DNA from: Eubacteriales bacterium | Lineage (GTDB): Bacteria; Bacillota; Clostridia; Lachnospirales; Lachnospiraceae | Reading direction: 5' to 3' | Assembly (NCBI GenBank): GCA_030526265.1 | Contig: JAUNDE010000002.1 | Location: forward strand, 1-64,000 | DNA: 64,000 nt | Program-made: the position numbers and the translations under genes | Part shown: positions 17,867 through 27,944 of the stretch, in pieces | How positions within the stretch are numbered: position 1 is the first letter of the stretch | Layout: each line of letters begins with the position of its first letter | Notes under the pieces: model-generated | The model's input: the letters and a program-made list of their open reading frames with translations, nothing else | Databases searched by the model: none | What the model was told of the DNA's origin: nothing

Positions 17867-20044
17867 CTACCTAACTCCTCTTCTGAAATGACCTCGCGTA
17901 AAATGAATTTCTGATAAATCCGGATAGCTTTTTTTGATCACTGATTGCTCAAATAAGTCCATAATCTTTTTTGTTTCATTTGAGTTCTCAAATGAAAATT
18001 GTAATCTCAATGATTCAGGATTTAGTTTTTTCAAATCTTCCATCTGATCAAATAACATCAGCGGAATCGAATTATATATTACATTATAGCAAAAAACACA
18101 TTCATTTTTTATTAAATTTTTATTATAATATCTGTCGTTTAACCATAAATATCCGCTCTTTGAATCACATTTGTCAGTGTGTTTTTTTACACATCCTGCA
18201 GAAACCATGACGGGCTGATATCCGTATACGATCATTTCCATGTTGTCAACACCAAGCTCACTTAACTCCCGGGAATTTAATTCAACCGGTGCTGTAGATG
18301 AACATATTTCTCTTTGAAGCCAAAAGTTTTTTGCACTTTTATTCCACTGATATATACTTGCATCCAGAACGACAGGAAGCATGCATTTTGATTTATTCAC
18401 ATAAAGATATTCTTCCAGATTACGCACCAGTATTCCATCAAAATTTTCACATAATGAAACAAATACATTATCATAAAATTTCTCTGCTTCTGCACGAAAG
18501 ATACGTGCCATTGCAAAGAAAACTTTTTTTCCTCTTTTTCCTGCAATTTGAATCAGTTTTTTTATTTTTTCTTTTTCATCAGGCTTCTTCCACAATGCAT
18601 CTTCTACGTATATGATTGACACAAAAGAATAATCTAAAACAGTCTGAAACTGATCAATGGTTTCCACCGATACTCTAATATCATCCAGTACGGATTTTTC
18701 ATCTAAAAACACATTATTCTTCTCTTCTTTCAATGCATTATAAGAAGCATTCTCTTCAGCATCAATTCTTTCAACTGTATTTCTATGAAAAGAATGAGTT
18801 ATTTCTTTTTCAAGAAGCTCAAGCCCATTTCTTCTTAATTCATTCAGAATTTGAATTGGAACAAATACATTCCCTTCTATCGTGATATTCAGCTGATCAA
18901 ATTCAAACGGTGTGTTTCCTGTTTTTTTCATTTGTTTTGAAACACGTTCTTCACTGATCGGCTGCTTTGATGCTTTTTCGACATTTCCACCGTTTACTTT
19001 AACTTTAATCCCATGAAATCCAAGTAATAATGAAGCTGGTTCTCCTGCTTTTAAATACATTCTTCCCTGAATCTTATTTTTCAATTTAGACTCCGGTTTC
19101 CACTCGCTGCATGTATCCTGTTTCGGTCTTTCTAAAGACAACATTTCTTTTCCATTATGACGTTTGTAATATCCATCACAATATCCGCGTCTCTGATATG
19201 CATTTTGCAGTTCTCTTACATCAGGCTCTGAAACTTTGAATCCATCTCTCCCAAATCTCAGATACATATCCACATATTTTCGGTACATTTTTGTGACCAG
19301 GCCAACATAGGAAGGCTGTTTCATTCTTCCTTCGATTTTAAAAGATGTGATTCCATTCTCAATAAGATCCGGAATCATTCTGATCGTGCACAGATCTTTC
19401 AAACTAAGGATATCTTTTTCTTTTTTATCACGATTCACTTTATATGGCAATCTGCATGGCTGAGCACATTGTCCGCGATTTCCGCTTCTTCCCCCGATCA
19501 TACTGCTTAGCAGACATTGACCAGAGTAACAATAGCATAGAGCTCCATGTACGAAACATTCGATCTCCAGCGAAGTATGATCACTGATTTTTTTAATTTC
19601 TTTCAAAGAGAGTTCTCTGGCCGGTACAACACGTTCAACACCAAGTGATTCAAGATACTCTGCTGATATCGAATTTGTAATTGTCATCTGTGTACTTGCA
19701 TGGATTGCCAGACCCGGGAATTGCTTCATAATATAATCCATTACACCTACATCCTGAACAATCACCGCGTCCAGTCCTGCCTCATAAAACGGAAGCAGAT
19801 AATCATACAATTCTGAAAATTCTTTCTCTTTGATCAATGTATTTACTGTAAGATAAATCTTCTTACCATACAAATGAACATGATCAATTGCTGTCAGCAA
19901 TTCTTCCTTCGAAAAATTTTTCGCATAGGCACGTGCCCCAAATTTTTCACCACCTATGTAAACTGCATCTGCACCTGCTGCAATTGCTGTTTCCAGTGTT
20001 TCATAATCACCTGCCGGCGCTAAAATTTCTATTTTATAATTCAT
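17867..20044 (-). CDS. U32 family peptidase-like protein
   Basis: Large U32-family protein (725 aa). It opens with YKIEILAPAGDYETLETAIAAGADAVYIGGEKFGARAYA and has the U32 signature around EIECFVHGALCYCYSGQCLLSS, with the Cys-rich GGRSGNRGQCAQPCR region that may bind an Fe-S cluster in relatives acting in RNA hydroxylation (RlhA, TrhP). The C-terminal half continues with a weaker collagenase/DUF3656-like part. Start set at the ATG at 20044, 9 nt after AAGGAG; upstream in-frame starts are unsupported. Family members have been called collagenases, but many modify tRNA or rRNA; which applies here is not visible. Confidence 0.88.
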   Translation of the reverse strand: MNYKIEILAPAGDYETLETAIAAGADAVYIGGEKFGARAYAKNFSKEELLTAIDHVHLYGKKIYLTVNTLIKEKEFSELYDYLLPFYEAGLDAVIVQDVGVMDYIMKQFPGLAIHASTQMTITNSISAEYLESLGVERVVPARELSLKEIKKISDHTSLEIECFVHGALCYCYSGQCLLSSMIGGRSGNRGQCAQPCRLPYKVNRDKKEKDILSLKDLCTIRMIPDLIENGITSFKIEGRMKQPSYVGLVTKMYRKYVDMYLRFGRDGFKVSEPDVRELQNAYQRRGYCDGYYKRHNGKEMLSLERPKQDTCSEWKPESKLKNKIQGRMYLKAGEPASLLLGFHGIKVKVNGGNVEKASKQPISEERVSKQMKKTGNTPFEFDQLNITIEGNVFVPIQILNELRRNGLELLEKEITHSFHRNTVERIDAEENASYNALKEEKNNVFLDEKSVLDDIRVSVETIDQFQTVLDYSFVSIIYVEDALWKKPDEKEKIKKLIQIAGKRGKKVFFAMARIFRAEAEKFYDNVFVSLCENFDGILVRNLEEYLYVNKSKCMLPVVLDASIYQWNKSAKNFWLQREICSSTAPVELNSRELSELGVDNMEMIVYGYQPVMVSAGCVKKHTDKCDSKSGYLWLNDRYYNKNLIKNECVFCYNVIYNSIPLMLFDQMEDLKKLNPESLRLQFSFENSNETKKIMDLFEQSVIKKSYPDLSEIHFTRGHFRRGVR

Positions 20045-20091
20045 TATATTGCTCTCCTTCATTGCTAACATTAAATCAAGCAGGAAAATAT

Positions 20092-20133
20092 AACAACAAA
20101 TAAGGCTGTCAAATGACAGCCTTATTTGTTGTT
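20092..20133 (-). terminator. Long perfect hairpin terminator spanning the zapA stop
   Basis: A 20-bp perfect inverted repeat (20092-20111 with 20114-20133). The zapA stop codon (20122-20124) lies inside one arm, so the last codons and the terminator overlap. Confidence 0.85.
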
Positions 20134-20532
20134 ATTTTTTATCTCAGTTTCCAATTGAACAATCTTCATCTGCAATGCCTTGTTCTCTTCTTTCAATCTC
20201 TCCAACGCTTTATCTGCGTTCTCAAGCTTAATCTGAACAGAGATCAGCTCATGCTTCAAATCATACATTTCTTTATCTTTTGCTTCAATATCACTTTCTA
20301 ATGTTCCGCCCTGTTTTTTGGCCTTAAAATAGTCATCCGCAATATTAAGGGCAAGAAGAATGCTGCGTGTCTCTGCACTTTGTTTGCGGTATCCCTCACT
20401 GCTTGTACATTCTTCTAATTTATGATTCAAATAAGTAGATACTCTCTGCAAGTATTCCTCGCTCTCAAATCCACTAAGTGTAAAAACTTTTCCACCGATA
20501 AGTACTTCTGTGTAATTCTTTGATGATGCCAT
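20122..20532 (-). CDS. zapA: Cell division protein ZapA
   Basis: ZapA promotes bundling of FtsZ filaments at midcell. The protein (136 aa) has the ZapA opening, VLIGGKVFTLSGFESEEYLQRVSTYLNHKLEE, then ALNIADDYFKAK, and a long C-terminal coiled coil (about 75-133). Slightly longer than Gram-negative ZapA, as is usual in Firmicutes. Transcribed alone, ending in a long hairpin. Confidence 0.92.
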   Translation of the reverse strand: MASSKNYTEVLIGGKVFTLSGFESEEYLQRVSTYLNHKLEECTSSEGYRKQSAETRSILLALNIADDYFKAKKQGGTLESDIEAKDKEMYDLKHELISVQIKLENADKALERLKEENKALQMKIVQLETEIKNNNK

Positions 20533-20598
20533 GGCAACCTCCCATACATTCCTATTTCATTATATTATAAACTATCCATCTACAAAATCCAACTCTTT

Positions 20599-21600
20599 TT
20601 ATACATTTTCGTTAGATATTCCCAGATGTTCATATGCCAATTCTGTTACGACACGACCTCTGGGTGTTCGTTGAATAAACCCATTTTTCAGCAAATATGG
20701 CTCATACACATCCTCAATCGTACCAGAATCCTCTCCTATCGAGGCTGCCAGTGTCTCTAATCCTACCGGACCGCCTGCAAACTTCTGAATCATCGTAAGT
20801 AATATATTTCTATCTACATGATCTAGGCCATATTTATCAACATCAAGCAAATCCAATGCATATTCGGACACTTCCTTCGTAATTACTCCATCATATTTGA
20901 CCTGAGCAAAATCTCTTACACGCTTCAAAAGTCTATTAGCAAGTCGAGGAGTTCCTCTTGATCTTCTCGCAAGTTCTAAAGCTCCTTTTTCATCAATCTC
21001 AACACCGAGCACATGAGCAGATCTGATAATGATCGTTTTTAACTCTTCAGCCGAATAAAATTCCAATCGGTTTACTACACCGAATCGATCCCGAAGTGGT
21101 GCCGTAAGCATTCCGGCTCTTGTAGTTGCCCCGACCAGAGTGAACTTTGGCAGATCCAGTCGAATGGACCTGGCACTTGAACCTTTTCCAATCATAATAT
21201 CAATTGCGAAATCTTCCATTGCAGGATATAACACTTCTTCCACCTGACGGTTCAGACGGTGAATTTCATCTACAAACAGAATGTCTCCTTCCTGGAGATT
21301 ATTCAAAACTGCAGCTATTTCTCCAGGTTTTTCAATCGCCGGTCCTGAAGTCACTTTAATATTCACACCCATCTCATTGGCTATGATTCCCGCAAGAGTT
21401 GTCTTTCCCAGTCCAGGAGGTCCATAAAACAAAACATGATCCAATGGTTCATTACGCTCTTTTGCAGCTTTGATATATATTTTTAGCATCTGTTTTGCTT
21501 TTTCCTGCCCTATATAATCATCTAAACACTGAGGTCTCAGATGACTTTCAATCTTTGAATCTTCTTCCAGATTCTCTGTTGTAATAATTCTTCTTCCCAT
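20599..21600 (-). CDS. ruvB: Holliday junction helicase subunit RuvB
   Basis: AAA+ motor that drives branch migration of Holliday junctions with RuvA. The 333-aa sequence begins with the family [16 protein letters not shown] motif, followed by [11 protein letters not shown] (Walker A), [23 protein letters not shown] (Walker B and sensor region), [19 protein letters not shown], and the C-terminal winged helix ending [21 protein letters not shown]. It follows ruvA by 12 nt. No ruvC is in the window. Confidence 0.98.
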   Translation of the reverse strand: MGRRIITTENLEEDSKIESHLRPQCLDDYIGQEKAKQMLKIYIKAAKERNEPLDHVLFYGPPGLGKTTLAGIIANEMGVNIKVTSGPAIEKPGEIAAVLNNLQEGDILFVDEIHRLNRQVEEVLYPAMEDFAIDIMIGKGSSARSIRLDLPKFTLVGATTRAGMLTAPLRDRFGVVNRLEFYSAEELKTIIIRSAHVLGVEIDEKGALELARRSRGTPRLANRLLKRVRDFAQVKYDGVITKEVSEYALDLLDVDKYGLDHVDRNILLTMIQKFAGGPVGLETLAASIGEDSGTIEDVYEPYLLKNGFIQRTPRGRVVTELAYEHLGISNENV

Positions 21601-21612
21601 AATATCCCCTGA

Positions 21613-22218
21613 TTAAAATAAATATTTCAAAGCCTGCTTCAGCACATCCTCAACATTACAGCTCGGATCAACAGGAACCTGTCGCACCGCCCTCAAAGCT
21701 TCTGTATTACCATATCCAAGTGCAACAAGTGCAGAAACAGCATCTTGTTGCACATCGTTTGCAACAGCAGAACCAGATGACACTTCTATGACATCTTTAT
21801 TATTCAATACATCTTCCAGATTCAATTTGTCTTTTAATTCAATAATCAATTTTTCTGCCGTCTTTTTTCCAATTCCCTGAGATGCAGAAATAGCCTTCAC
21901 ATCATTTGACATTACGGCATATCTCAGATCATTCGCAGAAAGCTGAGAAAGAATACTGAGTCCACCTTTCGGACCGATTCCGCTAACAGAAATTACCAGT
22001 CTAAAAACATTCAAATCATCTCTTGATAAGAATCCGAACAATTGCACTGCATCTTCTTTAACATTCAAATACGTATGAATTTTCACATCACTTCCTACGC
22101 GCGGAAGACTCGACATAACTCTTCCAGGCATAAAAATAGAGTAGCCAATTCCACCTACATCTACAATTACTTTATCTTCTTCAATTGCTGCAATTTCTCC
22201 TCTGATATATGAAATCAT
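21613..22218 (-). CDS. ruvA: Holliday junction protein RuvA
   Basis: DNA-binding subunit of the RuvAB branch-migration complex, 201 aa. Visible features are the N-terminal OB fold (MISYIRGEIAAIEEDKVIVDVGGIGY), two helix-hairpin-helix motifs (LVISVSGIGPKGGLSIL and AISASQGIGKKTAEKLIIELKDK) and the C-terminal RuvB-binding domain with ALVALGYGNTEAL. It directly precedes ruvB. Confidence 0.98.
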   Translation of the reverse strand: MISYIRGEIAAIEEDKVIVDVGGIGYSIFMPGRVMSSLPRVGSDVKIHTYLNVKEDAVQLFGFLSRDDLNVFRLVISVSGIGPKGGLSILSQLSANDLRYAVMSNDVKAISASQGIGKKTAEKLIIELKDKLNLEDVLNNKDVIEVSSGSAVANDVQQDAVSALVALGYGNTEALRAVRQVPVDPSCNVEDVLKQALKYLF

Positions 22219-22246
22219 AAATTTTTCTCCATAACCTTTAATACGC

Positions 22247-22741
22247 TTATTTCATATTAATATTTGTAAGTCTTTTCAACATTTCGTTTGCAACGATTCC
22301 AATTATAGCTCCAGTAACGAGTCCTGCTATCATCAAAACCGAAAAATAATAAATCAGACTGTATGTCTTCAGAACAAGCATCGCGACGATCAATTGTCCA
22401 ATATTATGAGAGACACCTCCTGCAATGCTTATTGAAATCAAATGGAATGCATTTGTACGCTTTAAAACAGACATAACAATAAGACTCAGCATTCCACCCG
22501 CAAGACTATACATAATACTAGCCATATTTGCAAACAAAAAGCCTGACAAAAGGATTCTTGTTATTGAGATCAATGCTGCAGATTTGAAATTCATTTTGTA
22601 TAAAACTACAACCACGATCAGATTTGTAAGTCCTAATTTCACTCCGGGAACCGCAATAATAACAGGAATCAAAGTCTCAACATAGCTGAAAATAAGTGCT
22701 AAGGCAACAAATACCCCAAAATATGCCACTTTATTTTTCAA
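22247..22741 (-). CDS. Gx transporter family / HepT-I-like membrane protein
   Basis: Integral membrane protein of 164 aa with five to six hydrophobic segments. The AYFGVFVALALIFSYVETLIP opening and GVKLGLTNLIVVVVLYK motif are those of the Gx transporter family, also named heptaprenyl diphosphate synthase component I. It resembles S components of ECF transporters. It follows a NusG domain II protein by 11 nt and lies near apbE and rnf genes, a grouping common in Clostridia and linked to flavin- or quinone-dependent electron transfer. The substrate is unknown. Confidence 0.8.
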   Translation of the reverse strand: MKNKVAYFGVFVALALIFSYVETLIPVIIAVPGVKLGLTNLIVVVVLYKMNFKSAALISITRILLSGFLFANMASIMYSLAGGMLSLIVMSVLKRTNAFHLISISIAGGVSHNIGQLIVAMLVLKTYSLIYYFSVLMIAGLVTGAIIGIVANEMLKRLTNINMK

Positions 22742-22752
22742 GATATTGCCTC

Positions 22753-23118
22753 CTAATTCGTCAGTGCGTCTATTTTACTTTTTTCTTTGGAACGAATTTC
22801 CACAAAAACTTTATTAGGAAGACAAATAATGCTTTCCCCATTCTCAGAAACTGCTTTGTGATGAACACACAGCAAATCCGGACAATCAGCTTCAGTCATT
22901 TCTGCTTCTCCATTTTTAATCTGAAGTATATTTGACCCATGATTAATCTCAACAATCCGATCTTCTCTCAAACTATATGTTCCTTCCATCTTTCCACTTA
23001 CTTTCACAACAACAGATCCACTTCCTGTATCACGCAGTATTTGATTCAAGAAAAATGCACATGCCGCTACACAGACGATAATTGCAATTAACATCCAGTC
23101 CTTCTTTTTCAGTTCCAT
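22753..23118 (-). CDS. NusG domain II protein, membrane anchored
   Basis: A short protein (121 aa) with one N-terminal helix (about 9-27) and an extracellular NusG domain II (about 35-115). The segment IKNGEAEMTEADCPDLLCVHHKA, with Cys-x4-Cys, and IICLPNKVFVEI are typical. Such proteins are found beside FMN transferases, Gx transporters and Rnf genes in Gram-positive bacteria, as here. A role in extracytoplasmic electron transfer is suggested by that context, not proven. Confidence 0.8.
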   Translation of the reverse strand: MELKKKDWMLIAIIVCVAACAFFLNQILRDTGSGSVVVKVSGKMEGTYSLREDRIVEINHGSNILQIKNGEAEMTEADCPDLLCVHHKAVSENGESIICLPNKVFVEIRSKEKSKIDALTN

Positions 23119-23235
23119 ATATCCACTCTTTCCAGATATTATACATTATTTCTTAAATAGTTTATCATAGACATCTTTTGAATGCAATCATACTTAAATG
23201 ACGCGATTCGAGCAATCGTTCCAAATCACACATTT

Positions 23236-23649
23236 TTAAAGTACCATCACTAATGTTCCGATTCCAATTAAAACACAACCAATGAATGATTTCATTGTAA
23301 ATGTCTCATGCAGAAACACAAAAGCCAGGATCAATGTAATAACAACACTTAGCTTATCAATTGGTACAACTTTTGATGCCTCGCCTAACTGAAGTGCCTT
23401 GTAATAACACAGCCACGACGCACCTGTCGCGAGTCCTGACAACACCAAAAACAACCAGCTTTTTCTACCGATTTCAGAAATTCCTCCCTGTGCATTTGTA
23501 AGAAATACCATTCCCCATGCCATAACGACCACAACTATTGTTCGAATCGCTGTTGCCAGATTAGCATTCACACCATCAATACCAATTTTAGCAAGTATTG
23601 ATGTAAGTGCAGCAAATACAGCTGATGACAACGCAAAAACAAACCACAT
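23236..23649 (-). CDS. EamA/DMT family small transporter
   Basis: Half-size drug/metabolite transporter of 137 aa with four to five predicted helices. The WFVFALSSAVFAALTSILAKIGI opening, LNSN-like NANLATAIRT, LVLSGLATGASWLCYYKALQ and VPIDKLSVVITLILAFVFLHE motifs are those of the EamA domain; the C-terminal segment is GVVL-like (GCVLIGIGTLVMVL). Single-domain members probably work as dimers. The substrate is unknown. Transcribed alone, with about 230 bases upstream in which I see no gene. Confidence 0.88.
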   Translation of the reverse strand: MWFVFALSSAVFAALTSILAKIGIDGVNANLATAIRTIVVVVMAWGMVFLTNAQGGISEIGRKSWLFLVLSGLATGASWLCYYKALQLGEASKVVPIDKLSVVITLILAFVFLHETFTMKSFIGCVLIGIGTLVMVL

Positions 23650-23976
23650 AATATACCACCTTTTTCTTTCATACTAATCTGTATTTTATTCTGAAATGAT
23701 CATATTTTACTTATTCCAGATTATTCCTTTTCATAAGTAGTTTATCACAGGCATATCGGTATTACAATCAAACGATAACTGCAGCATCTAATTTGAATAT
23801 ATTATTATACATTTCTCAGCATTTCTTTCAAAATCTATTCAGTTGCAGAGATTCTATTTTATGATATAATAAGCCTTACAATGATTTACAATATAAGACA
23901 CAAAAACAACCTCGCGAATATGTCTTATTGCTATATTCGTGTAGAACAAAACCAAAATACGGAGTGTATACAAAAT

Positions 23977-24957
23977 ATGAAAATACGATCTCTAGTTAGC
24001 CTAATTACGACGTCAGCGTTAATATTATCAACCGGATGCTCCTCTCTCTCTAAAGAACCTTTATCATATACCGGAACAGCATTTGATACCGTAATTAATA
24101 TCCAGATTTTTGACTCTGATGAACCAGAATTGATTGAGAATTGTAAAACCATTTGTCAAAATTATGAAGAAAAATTCTCTCGCACGATCGATACAAGTGA
24201 AATTTCAAAGATCAATGCCGCCGGTGGCGCTCCTGTTGAAGTTTCAGATGAAACAGTTCAAATCATAAACAAAGGCATTTATTATGGTAAAATGTCAAAT
24301 GGCGCTTTTGATATCACAATCGGTTCGTTGACCAGTCTTTGGGGATTCAGCGATGAAAACGCTTCTGTCCCTTCTTCCGAAGCGATCTCAGAAGCATTAA
24401 AACACGTTGATTACAAAAATATTGTTATAAATGACAATTATGTACAGCTTTTAGATCCTGGCGCAAAATTAGATCTTGGTGGTATCGCGAAAGGGTATAT
24501 TGCAGACCGTTTAAAAGAATATCTTGAACAGGAAGGTGTAGATCATGCATTGATCAATCTCGGCGGCAATATATTAGCAGTCGGCAATAAACTTGACAAA
24601 TCAGACTTTAATATCGGAATACAAAATCCGAAGAACAGCAATGGTGAACCAATCACAACTATAACACTTAACGATCAATCAGTTGTTACATCTGGAAACT
24701 ATCAAAGGTACTTTGAACAAAATGGAGAAAAATATCATCATCTTCTAGATCCAAAGACCGGTTATCCAAGTAATAATGGTTTAAATAGTGTTACAATCAT
24801 TACAAATTCATCCTTAACTGCAGATGCGCTCAGCACAACATGTTTTGTGCTTGGCCCGGAAAGAGGCATGAAACTGGTTAACCAATTAGACAATGTTGAA
24901 GCAGTATTTATCGACTCAAATAACGAAATAACATATTCAAGAAATTTTAGCCATTAA
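23977..24957 (+). CDS. apbE: FAD:protein FMN transferase (ApbE)
   Basis: Lipoprotein enzyme that splits FAD and attaches FMN to Thr of target proteins such as RnfG and RnfD. I chose the ATG at 23977, as GGAG lies 11 nt upstream and the protein then begins with a lipoprotein signal ending LILSTGC (Cys17). Residues include YTGTAFDTVINIQIF, GGIAKGYIADRLKE, HALINLGGNILAVG, and the metal/flavin region TADALSTTCFVLG. 326 aa is normal. It is divergent from the EamA gene and about 3 kb from the rnf operon whose subunits it should flavinylate; a shared terminator lies behind it. Confidence 0.93.
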   Translation: MKIRSLVSLITTSALILSTGCSSLSKEPLSYTGTAFDTVINIQIFDSDEPELIENCKTICQNYEEKFSRTIDTSEISKINAAGGAPVEVSDETVQIINKGIYYGKMSNGAFDITIGSLTSLWGFSDENASVPSSEAISEALKHVDYKNIVINDNYVQLLDPGAKLDLGGIAKGYIADRLKEYLEQEGVDHALINLGGNILAVGNKLDKSDFNIGIQNPKNSNGEPITTITLNDQSVVTSGNYQRYFEQNGEKYHHLLDPKTGYPSNNGLNSVTIITNSSLTADALSTTCFVLGPERGMKLVNQLDNVEAVFIDSNNEITYSRNFSH

Positions 24958-25021
24958 TTACCTTTAGGGCTTAGATAAATTCGTTCGTTGTCAACAAACA
25001 TATTTTCTACTATAGCTTTGA

Positions 25022-25055
25022 AAAAGGTCACATATCATTTGATATGTGACCTTTT
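25022..25055. terminator. Bidirectional terminator between apbE and Na/Pi gene
   Basis: Perfect 16-bp stem (25022-25037 with 25040-25055), A-rich on one side and T-rich on the other, placed between two convergent genes. Confidence 0.85.
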
Positions 25056-25063
25056 AAAGTGCT

Positions 25064-26818
25064 CTATTTAATATCTCCAAACTTTATTAAATACTCTTTA
25101 TAATACAATTCAAATTCTCTCTTGTTATGAATATTACTTGTATATTTGTGAGGTTCATATACTCCCTCTTCAATCGCGATTAAGGCAGCGGCAACGTTCG
25201 AACAGTGATCAGAAATCCTTTCATAATCCGTAAGAAGATCATTAAACAAGAAACCGGAATGGAACGAACATACACCCTGCTGAACCCTCTTTACATGGTT
25301 CGCTTTAGACTCTATCGTATAATAATCTATCAGTTCTTCAAGTGGCTCAATCTTACGACACATTTTCACGCTGTTATCCTTCATGATCTCAACAGTCTGA
25401 CTTACAATTGCTTTCAGCGCATTCTGAATTGTCTTAAGCTCATTTAGACCTTCTTCTGTAAAGTTCACCTGTCGGTCGATTAAATCTTTGGCAACATCAG
25501 CAACGTTCACTGCATGATCTGCAATTCTTTCAAAATCTGAAATCGTATGAAGAATTCTCGAAACTTCCTTCTGATATTCAGCTGTTCTTGCATAAGCTGC
25601 AACCTGAACAATATATCCGCCAAGCTTGTCTTCATATTTGTCTATAACATCTTCTTTATGATAGATCAGCTGATAATCTTCATCAGAATAATTATCCAAC
25701 AGATTAAATGCTCGATTTAAATTCTTATATGTCTTCTGTGCCATTGAATATATCATATTCTGACACAATTCAATAGCTACAGCCGGATGTGTAATGAATC
25801 TTTCTTCCAGGCAGTCAAGTTCAGCAATCTCATCATCTTTCTTCTCTTTAAAAATAGTACAGACAAGGGTCTCCATTTTACTGATAAACGGAATCAATAC
25901 CAAAACAGTAAGTACACGGAACACTGTATTAACAACTGCTATACTTGCGGCTGTCATTGTTGTATGCATAAATGAAAAATGAACAATTGCATTTACTGAA
26001 TAAAAAATAGTTCCCCATATTATTACGCCCAGCACATCAATAAGAAGGTATACAAAGGCTGTACGTATTCCATTCGTGCTGGATCCGATCGCAGATAACA
26101 GAACAGGAAGTGCCGCTCCGATTGCAATACCCATGATTACAGGAAGTGCAATCGAGAAATCGATCGCTCCGGTAATAGCAAGTGCCTGAAGGATACCGAC
26201 TGTGGCAGATGCACTCTGTAAAACACCTGTGATTGCCATACCAAACAGAATACCCAGAAACGGATTTGAAAATTTCGTCAAAATATCCATAAATATTGGA
26301 CTCTCTCTTAATGGCGATACAGAAGAGCTCATAATCTGCATTCCCATCATCAGGACAGAAAATCCGAGAAGGATATCCCCTACATATTTCTTTGCCTGTT
26401 TCTTTGATACCATTCGAAACAGAATACCGATAACAGCAACTACTGCAGTAATCGTAGATGTTGACAAAATCTGAAGCCATCCACTGTTTCCGGAATCAAT
26501 TGCAGACAGACTGAGAATCCATCCGGTAACACTTGTACCAATGATAGCTCCCATGATAACACCAATTGCCTGCTTTACTTTCATCATTCCGGAATTGACA
26601 AAGCCAACAACCATAACAGATGTTGCAGATGATGATTGAATCACACCTGTGACCCCTGTTCCAAGCAGGATTCCTTTAATTGGAGTACTGGAAAGTTTAT
26701 ACAGAATCAGCTCTAATTTGTTTCCTGCAACTTTCTTAAGTCCATCCCCCATGACAGACATTCCGAATAAGAATAAAGCAACTCCGCTTAGCAACTCAAG
26801 AATACTAAATATGTCCAT
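25064..26818 (-). CDS. Na+/phosphate symporter with PhoU-like tail (second copy)
   Basis: Paralogue of the symporter at 2908-4587: 584 aa, with two Na/Pi repeats carrying QSSSATS (about residue 63) and QSASATV (about 205), GAIIGTSVTGW, and a PhoU-like helical C-terminal domain (about 345-560, with DFERIADHAVNVAD and YERISDHCSNVAAA). The second repeat has QSASATV where QSSSAT is usual. Divergence from the first copy suggests a different substrate or expression. It stands as a single gene between apbE and the rnf operon. Confidence 0.9.
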   Translation of the reverse strand: MDIFSILELLSGVALFLFGMSVMGDGLKKVAGNKLELILYKLSSTPIKGILLGTGVTGVIQSSSATSVMVVGFVNSGMMKVKQAIGVIMGAIIGTSVTGWILSLSAIDSGNSGWLQILSTSTITAVVAVIGILFRMVSKKQAKKYVGDILLGFSVLMMGMQIMSSSVSPLRESPIFMDILTKFSNPFLGILFGMAITGVLQSASATVGILQALAITGAIDFSIALPVIMGIAIGAALPVLLSAIGSSTNGIRTAFVYLLIDVLGVIIWGTIFYSVNAIVHFSFMHTTMTAASIAVVNTVFRVLTVLVLIPFISKMETLVCTIFKEKKDDEIAELDCLEERFITHPAVAIELCQNMIYSMAQKTYKNLNRAFNLLDNYSDEDYQLIYHKEDVIDKYEDKLGGYIVQVAAYARTAEYQKEVSRILHTISDFERIADHAVNVADVAKDLIDRQVNFTEEGLNELKTIQNALKAIVSQTVEIMKDNSVKMCRKIEPLEELIDYYTIESKANHVKRVQQGVCSFHSGFLFNDLLTDYERISDHCSNVAAALIAIEEGVYEPHKYTSNIHNKREFELYYKEYLIKFGDIK

Positions 26819-26978
26819 TTCATTGTACCTCTTTTTTCATAATTAATAAATTATTACTCTCTTTTTATCCATTTATGTCCATATTAATTTTAACATCTAA
26901 CATTTTTACTGTCAAATAATAGCCATTCAAATCATTTTCTTGTTATATTTCATCAACTTTATTATTTTTTTATAACTG

Positions 26979-27006
26979 AAAAAGGCAATCTTTCGATTGC
27001 CTTTTT
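26979..27006 (-). terminator. Terminator of the rnf operon
   Basis: Perfect 12-bp stem (26979-26990 with 26995-27006) with a T tract on the minus strand, about 130 bases past the rnfB stop. The stretch 27007-27139 holds nothing else I can recognise. Confidence 0.8.
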
Positions 27007-27139
27007 CCATCACATGTCCGTTTAAATCAAACATACTTCTTTCCTGCTACTCTTGGAATGATGAGACAGTTTGTAATGGTACAGTCCTCATTGATTATTC
27101 CCGTTATCAGTTAGTTGAGAGCAAGAGGAAATTATGAAT

Positions 27140-27931
27140 CTACAGAATAATCTTCTTCGGACATTTATCAGCACATTTACCGCAGTTTGTACATTTTGAT
27201 GAATCAATGTGTGCGATATTGTTTTCTACAACCACCGCTCCGTATTCACATACTTTTTCACACATTTTGCATCCAATACATCCAACGGAACATGCCGCCA
27301 TTACACTTTTTCCTTTGTCCTGGGAACTACACTGAACCAGATGTTTCTGATCGTATGGTACCAGTTCAATCAAATGTTTTGGACATACAGCAATACATTT
27401 GCCACATGCCTTACAAGCTTCTTTATCAACAACTGCAATTCCATCTTCAATATGAATCGCATCAAATGGACATGCTTTCACACATGTGCCACCGCCAAGA
27501 CAGCCATAGTTACATGACTTTGGTCCGTTATTCTGCATCATATTGATCATAATACAGTCATCTAATCCATGATATTCATAATCTGTCTTTGCTTTTTCAC
27601 AGGTTCCTGCGCATTTCACAAATGCAACTCTATGGACCTGTTCTCCAGCTTCCTGACCCATGATCTCTCCAATTTTCGCAGCTACGGGCGCACCGCCTAC
27701 CGGACAGCCACCAATCTCTGCTTCACCTTTTACAATTGCAGCAGCAAGACCAGAACATCCTGCATATCCACAACCTCCACAGTTATTTCCCGGGAGAACA
27801 CCAGTAATTGCTTCTTCTCTTTCGTCTACTTCAACAGCAAACTTTGTCCCTGCAAAACCAAGAAACAAACCAATAAACAAGCCGGTTCCACCAACGATAA
27901 CTGCAGCAATAATAACGCCTGTTATACTCAT
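27140..27931 (-). CDS. rnfB: Rnf complex subunit RnfB
   Basis: Iron-sulfur subunit of the ferredoxin:NAD+ oxidoreductase (Rnf) that accepts electrons from ferredoxin. It has 263 aa: one N-terminal membrane helix, the RnfB-type four-Cys 4Fe-4S motif (GNNCGGCGYAGC, then GGCP), then four-cysteine ferredoxin clusters (CLGGGTCVKACP, CKACGKCIAVCP, CIGCKMCEKVC, CTNCGKCADKCP), giving a long relay as in other Clostridia. Last gene of rnfCDGEAB; a terminator follows. Confidence 0.97.
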   Translation of the reverse strand: MSITGVIIAAVIVGGTGLFIGLFLGFAGTKFAVEVDEREEAITGVLPGNNCGGCGYAGCSGLAAAIVKGEAEIGGCPVGGAPVAAKIGEIMGQEAGEQVHRVAFVKCAGTCEKAKTDYEYHGLDDCIMINMMQNNGPKSCNYGCLGGGTCVKACPFDAIHIEDGIAVVDKEACKACGKCIAVCPKHLIELVPYDQKHLVQCSSQDKGKSVMAACSVGCIGCKMCEKVCEYGAVVVENNIAHIDSSKCTNCGKCADKCPKKIIL

Positions 27932-27944
27932 AGCCTGTTCCTCC

